From Escallonia rubra (taxonomy: Eukaryota; Streptophyta; Magnoliopsida; Escalloniales; Escalloniaceae), in contig JAVXUO010001037.1 of NCBI GenBank assembly GCA_033065855.1, positions 186,001 to 250,000 on the forward strand: a stretch of DNA of 64,000 bases, read 5' to 3'. The notes under the pieces are model-generated. The model saw nothing but the letters and a program-made list of their open reading frames with translations, did no database searches and was not told the origin of the DNA. The first letter of the stretch is position 1, and each line of letters opens with the position of its first letter. Position numbers and translations under genes: made by a program. Shown here piece after piece: positions 57,959 through 64,000 of the stretch.

Positions 57959-59023
57959 GGGCTAATTACACCTATATCCCTGAGGTTTTGCGGTAACTAC
58001 ACGCGAGGAAACAAAGTTTCAAAATGTAACATACGTGACCAAAAACGTTAAAAAAAGTATCACTTTTATCCAACCGTCAGTATTCCGTCCAAAAAGTGTA
58101 ATTTTCGTCATTACGTATTTTGAAAATGGCAATACTACCCCTGTTGATATCCTAATTTTCTCTCTGCACAATTTAAACCCTAAATCTGAAGTCATCGCCG
58201 GCAGCCCCCCTCCGCCGCCCCACGCCGCCAACAGCCCCCCTCGCCCCACCATCCTGCAAAACCACCCCACCACGCCGGCAAGCCCCTTGGCAAACCCAAG
58301 CTGCCGAGACGCCTCCGGCAAGCGCGTTGGCAAACCCACGCCGCCGGCAGTCCCCCTCGCCCCACCATCCGGCAGACTTGCCCCACCACGCCGGCAAGCC
58401 CTTGGTGAGGGAGGGAGGAAGACTGGATGGAAAGGAGACAGATCTGGCCATTGCAAGCCCATGTGGTGGTGATGGCGCTGCCTTGCTGGTGGTCACGGTG
58501 GCGCGCATCTCGAAGGAGGAGGCCGGTGTCGCGACGTAGCTCGGTGGGGATTCTTGCGATCTCGGACGGCGCGGGGTACGGAGGTAGGTCGCGGCGGTGA
58601 TGGTGGCTACCGGTATGGCGACAGGCAGATCGGGAGTGAGACCGTGATCTTGCGGCGTCGGTACCTCGCCGGAGGGCCTGCTACTATGTCCTGCTACTGC
58701 GCTGATCGGGGGTTGTGGGCATGACCGGATGGGCGGGTGACGGGGAAGGGGGAGGCAGACGGCGTGGGGGCGGGGGGGTGTGGGGAGAGGAAGAGGCAGA
58801 CGGCGTTGGGGGGGGTGAAGGTGTTGGGTGTGGGGAGAGGAAGAATAAACAGTAAATTAATTGGGTAATTTATTTTAAAGTCAGGGGCAATCAAGTCTTT
58901 TTGTCAAAACCATTAAGTATTTTTGTATTCCGTTTGTCAATGAACATAAGTGTTACATTTTGAAACTTTGTGTCATCGGGTGTAATTACCCCCAAACCTC
59001 AGGGATATAGGTGTAATTAGCCC
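57959..59023. mobile_element. Mutator-like element, non-autonomous, 1.07 kb, TSD TAAAAATTT
   Basis: Inverted ends GGGCTAATTACACCTATATC and CCTGAGGTTT are matched on the other side, with matching subterminal AGTTTCAAAATGTAACA. A perfect 9-bp TSD TAAAAATTT lies at 57950-57958 and 59024-59032. The GC-rich interior (58190-58800) consists of GCCGGCAAG-, CGCCCCACC- and GGGGTGTGGGGA-rich stretches with overlapping open frames but no recognisable domain. No transposase is encoded. Confidence 0.93.
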
Positions 59024-59140
59024 TAAAAATTTCGTCCTCGAAATTTCACAAACCTGTAGCATCCAAGTTCTACGCTTTCACTATGTAACTTTTATAGTTG
59101 GCAACATAATGACGAAGCACTGTTTAAACTTCTTCACCGT

Positions 59141-59541
59141 TGATATAACTTAAATATAACTCCCAATAAATTAGGGAATACCCGGTAATCCCAGTCAAAC
59201 TAGGAGATCGACAATTATCTTATCAGGATTCTAACTCTATCATCAGAGATTCACACGATCCTTTAGGATCCTAATACAATCCTGATTGGATTTGTTTACA
59301 GCCCAGTCCTACTGGGGCTCTTCTTCCTACCACTATATAAAAGGATCTACGCCCAGGTATGAAAGGAATGACACAATTCATGTTTTTTCAGAGTTATTAT
59401 TTTGTAGTTGCGCTCTGACTTAAGCATCAGAGAGTTCTTCGCCGGGAACCCCACCCAGCAGTCACTCGTTTTCTGTCTTGCAGGTCATCGGTCCAGGCTC
59501 GGATTCCGCAACATACGCGGAGCATATTTTTAGCAGCAACA
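59141..59541 (+). repeat. 5' LTR of the Tat-like element (401 bp)
   Basis: TG...CA ends. TATA at 59334 and CTCTGACTTAAGCATCAGAG near the expected start of the R region. Confidence 0.92.
59334..59342 (+). promoter_or_regulatory. TATA box in the 5' LTR
   Basis: TATATAAAA after CTACCAC, conserved at 63250-63257 in the 3' LTR. Confidence 0.75.
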
Positions 59542-59543
59542 GA

Positions 59544-59560
59544 TTGGCGCCATCTGTGGG
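59544..59560 (+). other. Primer-binding site of the Tat-like element
   Basis: TTGGCGCCATCTGTGGG begins two bases after the LTR. A TTGGCGCC-type site is typical of Tat/Athila-clade elements, unlike the Met-type sites elsewhere in this window. Confidence 0.8.
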
Positions 59561-60609
59561 ACCCGTCAGTCTAGCCAATCGACCTCAAGAAAATTCAAAC
59601 GCTCGTTTTGCAAGCAACGGCGGCAACGCGTCGGAACCGTCGCCACCGCCGAAGGTTTCAAAACCCTAAACTACAGTGACACCAACGCCGTCAACAGTAC
59701 CTACGTGGGCAGCCCCACGCCCGATCAACCATCACCCTACCGGAGTCATCACCAATGGGATCGACGGTACTACCATCGTCAAACGGTCTCACCGCAATCT
59801 ACCGTAACGCCGACAACAATTTGCTGCCGTCGCGGTGTTAGATCGTCATCGCAATCAACGAAAAAAAAAATCAGAACCGACAAAGTGTCGCCGAGTCACC
59901 GACGACACCTCCGGGAAAAAGTCCAGCAAAAGGAAAAGAAGCAGCATAGCAGCGCCGCCGGCCATGGGTCAATACCACAGCGCCGTAACGCACAACCACC
60001 AGTTACGGCAATCAAACCCGCGACCTTCCCCAACACCGCGCCGATCACCGGAAGCAAATGGCGACAGTGCCGCTTCACTACAGCTCCCTGAATCATCACG
60101 CCGCACTTGCGCCCAATCAACATACCAATCGCAACCGACCACCGCCGTGAGGGCGTCGGAGCAGCGAAGGCAACATTCAAATTCAAACAACATCTCAATA
60201 AAAAAATAAAAAAAGAGAAGCAGAGAGACGAAGATGATGATGAAGAACCACGGCAGCGCCGCCACCGCGGCATCTCCTTCAGCAAGGTGTCGGTGTCGCT
60301 CAGGGGCCCATCGCATACTCGCCGCCGTCGCTATCTTCCAAGATCTCTCCATCGGCCACCGATGCGGCACCACCGGCAGCCATCTTCCATGACGTCACGC
60401 TGTCCACCGCGATCAAAGTGACGAGGATGCCGCTTCGCCAAGTCGCGCTCTGCTATGGCGCCAGCCATGCGCTGGTGTCGCCGCCGGTCAGATCTGCTTT
60501 GCGGCCTCACGTTTGTGCCGCAATGGGCTATGGCTTCTCTGTCGAAAGGAGAATAAGGGGCAGAAGCAAATCAGGTCACTTCTTCCAATTTTTTTTAAAA
60601 AGTATTCAA

Positions 60610-60870
60610 CTTTTTACCCCATAAGTATGGGTATTTAGGTTTAATACCCAAGGAGTCTCTTTTATTCCACATATGCCACAGCTTTTAAGTGCATTAGATT
60701 TTTGCCTATGAAAGCTGCATATTGATATTTAAGACCCTAAGGGTCTAATTTATTTGACCTAGGCCGTATGCTTTTTAAAGTATTGAGCTTTTAACAAGGC
60801 CAATTTAAATTCAAGACCCACAGGGTCTCAATCATTTAACATATGCCGCACACTTTTTAAAAACGACGTA
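60610..60870 (+). repeat. Three degenerate direct repeats (about 100 bp) in the Tat-like interior
   Basis: Units share a GGGTCT or GAGTCTC word, a TTATTTGACC or TCATTTAAC word, CATATGCCRCA, and GCTTTTTAAA in the same order. Confidence 0.6.
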
Positions 60871-61766
60871 TACTTCATCGCATATTTGTCGCTAAAAAAA
60901 TTAAACGGCTATAATTTTAGGCGCTAGCAAGCCTTCCTGGAGCTGCATCTTGTGCGCTTCTAAATACCTAGACCTATTTAATTTTTTGTCTAGCATTGTC
61001 CAGGCACGTCAATTGATGCCGAGTATATAATATGTTGGGTCTTACCGACTGTTATGACTTTTTAAGCTCACTTGTGATACGCATGGTAGTACACCCCGGT
61101 CGGCTAACCGACAAAACCTTAATGGAGCCATGGTATCTGAACACCGCTCTTATTTCTATGTTAAAAACATAGTTGCACTGTTAGATGCTTTATTGCTTTA
61201 AAGATTAATTTTTATGTCACGTACTTTTTCTTGATGCAAGGGCTTAGACTACGCCTACAAGCATTAAGCGTGACGTATAAACCGCTTTATAAAGCAAGGA
61301 ACAAATTTACAGCACCCTGCGACTGGAAGTCATGCCTAGGGTTTCTGCTGTAGCATCTTGCCGACTCGGCATTTATTATTATCTTGTGATATTCGATCAC
61401 ACAGTGACCTCGATCAGTGAATCAGAGCACTACTTTATTGATCACCCAGTGATATCTTTCTTAGACGGACTCCGCGTCCTCTAGCTTTGTATGCTCGTCC
61501 AGTCAAGCAGGCAGATATGGTCTTCTATATTGCTCTCACAAGGTCTTCTTGCGACCGACCCTACATATAGGCTGAAAAATACGTCTTTACATATCTACGC
61601 CTTCTCAAAGGCGGGGGGCTTCATATCTTATGATATCAGCAATATTACGGGTCTAATGCCATGTGCCCTCTCAGACAAGGGGGTTCATAGCAACAGACAT
61701 ATTACGAGCTCAATGCCCCGCGCCTTCTTATTTAGCGACGAGACGCACTTGTTGCTTCGACCGAAA

Positions 61767-62366
61767 CCCTCAAGGGTATTTTTCGTGAGCTTCGAGCTCC
61801 ATCTGCCCCCGAGGGGGTGTACGACGAGAACTTTAAGTTCCGCCAAACTTTCATGAGCTTCGAGCTCCATCCGCCCCTGAGGGCGTGTAAGAGGAGAACT
61901 TTAAGTTCCGTCAAACCCCCAAGGGTATTTACATGAGCTTCAAGTTCCATCCGCCCCCGAGGGCGTGTACGATGAGAACTTTAAGTTCCGTCAAACTTTC
62001 ATGAGCTTCGAGCTCCATCTGCCCCCGAGGGCGCGTAAGAGGAGAACTTTAAGTTCCGTCAAACCCCCGAGGGTATTTACATGAGCTTCAAGCTCCATCC
62101 GCCCCTGAGGGCGTGTACGACAAGAACTTTAAGTTCCGTCAAACTTTCATGAGCTTCGAGCTCCATCCGCCCCCAAGGGCGCGTAAGACGAGAACTTTAA
62201 GTTTCGTCAAACCCTCGAGGGTTTTTTTATGAGTTTTGCGCTCCATCCGCCCCCGAGGGTGAGTAAGATGAGAACTCTAAGTTCCGTCAAACTCTCAAGG
62301 GTATTTACATGAGCTCCATGCTCCATCAGCCCTCAAGGGCACTAATCAAAACTCTACGTTCCACTA
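61767..62366 (+). repeat. Dimeric tandem array, 68-bp and 80-bp units alternating
   Basis: Eight units share ATGAGCTTCRAGCTCCATCC, then GCCCCCGAGGGCG and GAACTTTAAGTTCCGTCAAA. Odd units begin with CCCYCRAGGGTATTTACATG; even units begin directly with CTTTCATGAG. The supra-unit is therefore about 148 bp. The array decays to the right. Confidence 0.92.
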
Positions 62367-63037
62367 GCCATCTAGGGCGGTCCCTCGAGAGATGAACACC
62401 CCCAAGGGTGACATGATAGAGCTCGAGTTCTATCCGAACGGTTTAGCTACAGTTCTAACCCGTGAAACGGCAAAGTACTATGTGGGGATTCATCCCCCCA
62501 CCATTCTTTGTCAATTCAAACCCTAGCCAAGCGTGAGTGCGAGGCTTCTTTGCCAGCTCTTAGCTGATGATAAGAGTTCGCGTCAAAGTAAAACGCAAGC
62601 ATGATGTGGTCAGCTCGAGCTAAAGAACACACACTTGCGCAAAACGAACACCCTCCAAAAGAGAGGTGACCCCTCGAGTGGACATTAAAACACTTAGCAC
62701 ATGCAACAACTTGCATGCACAACTTTGTGTCCTCTCCCTAGAGAGGCTACTATGGGGCACAGCCTCTAAAGGATCTCGAGATCCCATGATTCGTCTTCCA
62801 AAAGATGATTCCGGATAGCCTGCTCAGGCGAAAAATTCTAAGACTTAGCTCTCGAGAGCTAAAGATCTAGCGCTCTACTTGAGCAAAATTCAAGGCTTAA
62901 GTTCTCAAGAGCTTAGGTCCGAGCACATGGAGGAGAGAAATATTGTTATCCCTACAAGTGGATGGAGAATCCCTTAAAAATCTGACGCGTGTCTCGAGAC
63001 ACCAGGTATAAACTTCCTCAGCCAAACATCTTGGCTA

Positions 63038-63054
63038 AGAAAGTGGGGGGCTTA
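63038..63054 (+). other. Polypurine tract of the Tat-like element
   Basis: GAAAGTGGGGGGCTTA abuts the 3' LTR. Confidence 0.8.
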
Positions 63055-63457
63055 TGATATAACTCAAATATAACTCCCAATAAATTAGGGATTACCCGGC
63101 AATCCCAGTCAAACTGGGAGATCGACAATTATCTTATCAGGATTCTAACTCTATCATCAGAGATTCACACATGATCCTTTAGGATCCTAATACAATCCTG
63201 ATTGGATTTGTTTATAGCTCAGTCCTACTGGGGCTCTTCTTCCTACCACTATATAAAGGGGTCTACCCCCAGGTATGAAGGGAATGACACAATTCATGCT
63301 TTTTCAGAGTTATTATTCTGTAGTTGCGCTCTGACTTAAGCATCGAAGAGTTCTCCGCCGGGAACCCCACTTGGCGGTCACTCGTTTTCTGTCTTGCAGG
63401 TCATCGGTCCAGTCTCGGGTTCCGCAACATACGCGGAGCATATTTTTAGCAGCAACA
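63055..63457 (+). repeat. 3' LTR of the Tat-like element (403 bp)
   Basis: Direct repeat of 59141-59541 followed by the TSD ACCGT. Confidence 0.92.
63250..63257 (+). promoter_or_regulatory. TATA box in the 3' LTR
   Basis: TATATAAA, equivalent to 59334-59341. Confidence 0.7.
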
Positions 63458-63600
63458 ACCGTAATTCGTGTCCCACAATCATACATCAACTTCATAAGTC
63501 AACTGAAAATATTTGCTTCCCACCATCATGATTCAACTTCACTCAAATGAAAAGCATCATCGCTACTTTATATATAACTACCCAAAACATGAGTCAAAAA

Positions 63601-63749
63601 TGCAAAAATCGCAAATCAGCAACTTTAAATGTTTCACAAATCGCAAATTTTAAATGTTTCACAAATCGCAAACTTTAAATGTTTCACAAATCGCAAATCA
63701 GCAACTTTAAATGTTTCACAAATCGCAAAAATCGCAAATCGCAAATTTT
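63601..63749 (+). repeat. Minisatellite of AAATGTTTCACAAATCGC units
   Basis: Four to five units of 28-40 bp built from TTTAAATGTTTCACAAATCG and GCAAATCAGCAAC. Stops before the C/T-rich stretch at 63750. Confidence 0.9.
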
Positions 63750-63784
63750 CCCTTCCTTTTCACTCCTTTCATGTACACCAACCA

Positions 63785-64000
63785 TACCTAGTACTAGTGG
63801 CGGAACCTGGATTTCATCCCAGGGGGGCTAAAAATATATCGAAGTTAATAAATATTTTTATAAGTAAATAGCACACAAAAACAAAGTACACTTTTGACCA
63901 ATACGCTCGTCGAACTTTATCTCAAACATTAAGACCATAATCCAAAATATTCGGACGCAATCCAGGATCCGCAATAAGCTCGTCAGAGTTGAACTCATCG
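63785..64000. other. Unplaced repeat end
   Basis: Contains AGTGGCGGAACCTGGATTTC and CCAGGGGGGCTAAAA, a phrase widespread at plant transposon edges, but the element runs off the window. Confidence 0.4.

Larger units (their letters stand above)
59141..63457 (+). mobile_element. Complete non-autonomous LTR retrotransposon (Tat/Ogre-like), TSD ACCGT
   Basis: LTRs 59141-59541 and 63055-63457 start TGATATAACT, end TTAGCAGCAACA, and differ at roughly 20 positions by hand count (about 5%). The 5-bp TSD ACCGT is perfect (59136-59140 and 63458-63462). A primer-binding site TTGGCGCCATCTGTGGG follows the 5' LTR, and a polypurine tract AAGTGGGGGGCTTA precedes the 3' LTR. The 3.5-kb interior has no readable gag, protease, RT or integrase. 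It holds a GC-rich leader (59560-60560), short direct repeats, and a dimeric tandem array. It inserted in the internal region of the minus gypsy element. Confidence 0.93.
57939..64000 (-). other. 3' internal region of the gypsy element, twice interrupted
   Basis: Sense purine tract AGGGGGAGA next to the LTR. The remaining original pieces are 57939-57958, 59033-59140 and 63463 onward, with CGTCCTCGAAATTTCAC just right of the MULE. No coding sequence was legible in these pieces. Similar wording (AAATTTCGAGATGACTTTT in sense) occurs beside the LTR end at 37809. Confidence 0.5.

Noticed and set aside
58035-58540. Four overlapping frames of 65-147 codons in the 1.07-kb MULE
   Set aside because: Low-complexity Pro/Gly/Ala/Arg sequence on both strands. 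A captured promoter or leader is more likely than a gene.
59705-60421. Basic 104-134-codon frames in the Tat-like interior, as gag
   Set aside because: No zinc knuckle or capsid-like segment, and frames overlap on both strands. Treated as a GC-rich non-coding leader.
61767-62366. Regular repeats considered as a CRISPR array
   Set aside because: Units are contiguous dimers with no unique spacers, inside a plant LTR retrotransposon.

Overview
The window looks like nuclear DNA of a flowering plant, most likely a eudicot, from a repeat-rich (heterochromatic or pericentromeric) region. The evidence is the density of Ty3/gypsy LTRs, Ty1/copia reverse transcriptase, a TRIM, CACTA and Mutator-like (MULE) elements, a captured pentatricopeptide-repeat (PPR) fragment, and intron-like splice signals. 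I found no intact host gene, rRNA, tRNA or CRISPR array. Nearly everything is transposable element, much of it nested. Boundaries were read by eye from terminal repeats and target-site duplications (TSDs).

Left part (1-19.7 kb). A decayed TIR element (405-1445) is followed by a 2.0-kb MULE (1609-3621, 9-bp TSD) with a captured gene fragment and a 585-bp internal tandem duplication. A plus-strand gypsy LTR (4490-5734) is split by an 8.8-kb minus-strand Ty3/gypsy element (5735-14535) and resumes at 14536-14607. The gypsy element keeps legible RT and integrase and an initiator-Met primer site, and has one very long 5' LTR (3.9 kb) and one cut-down 3' LTR (0.9 kb). Next is an LTR-internal-LTR-internal array with only 158 bp between its two 1-kb LTRs (14951-17229), joined to more LTR pieces.

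Middle (19.7-42.3 kb). A degenerate gene of plant-mobile-domain type (22890-25330) is interrupted in frame by an almost pristine 500-bp TRIM (24565-25064, TSD GCTTT). A four-level nest follows. A minus-strand LTR (27672-37809) holds a solo LTR (28295-31708, TSD CATGA) and a Pack-MULE (33561-37499). The Pack-MULE carries a PPR fragment that is itself split by a solo LTR (33886-36759, TSD ATCCA). Beyond lie the degenerate 3' internal end of that gypsy element and another minus LTR (38880-42346) containing a GC-rich, Tat-like repeat and LTR fragment.

Right part (42.3-64 kb). A non-autonomous CACTA element (42657-44603, TSD CTC) and a 5'-truncated copia element on the minus strand (46793-49475: integrase, RT and RNase H with two stops and one frameshift) come first. 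A lower-repeat stretch with exon-like pieces (52.5-53.4 kb) follows. Next is a minus gypsy LTR (about 55060-57938) whose internal region was hit by a MULE (57959-59023, TSD TAAAAATTT) and by a complete but coding-empty LTR retrotransposon (59141-63457, TSD ACCGT). A small minisatellite and the end of unplaced repeat sequence close the window.

Together the elements record repeated insertion, LTR-LTR recombination leaving solo LTRs, and transduplication of host gene pieces. No element here appears autonomous.
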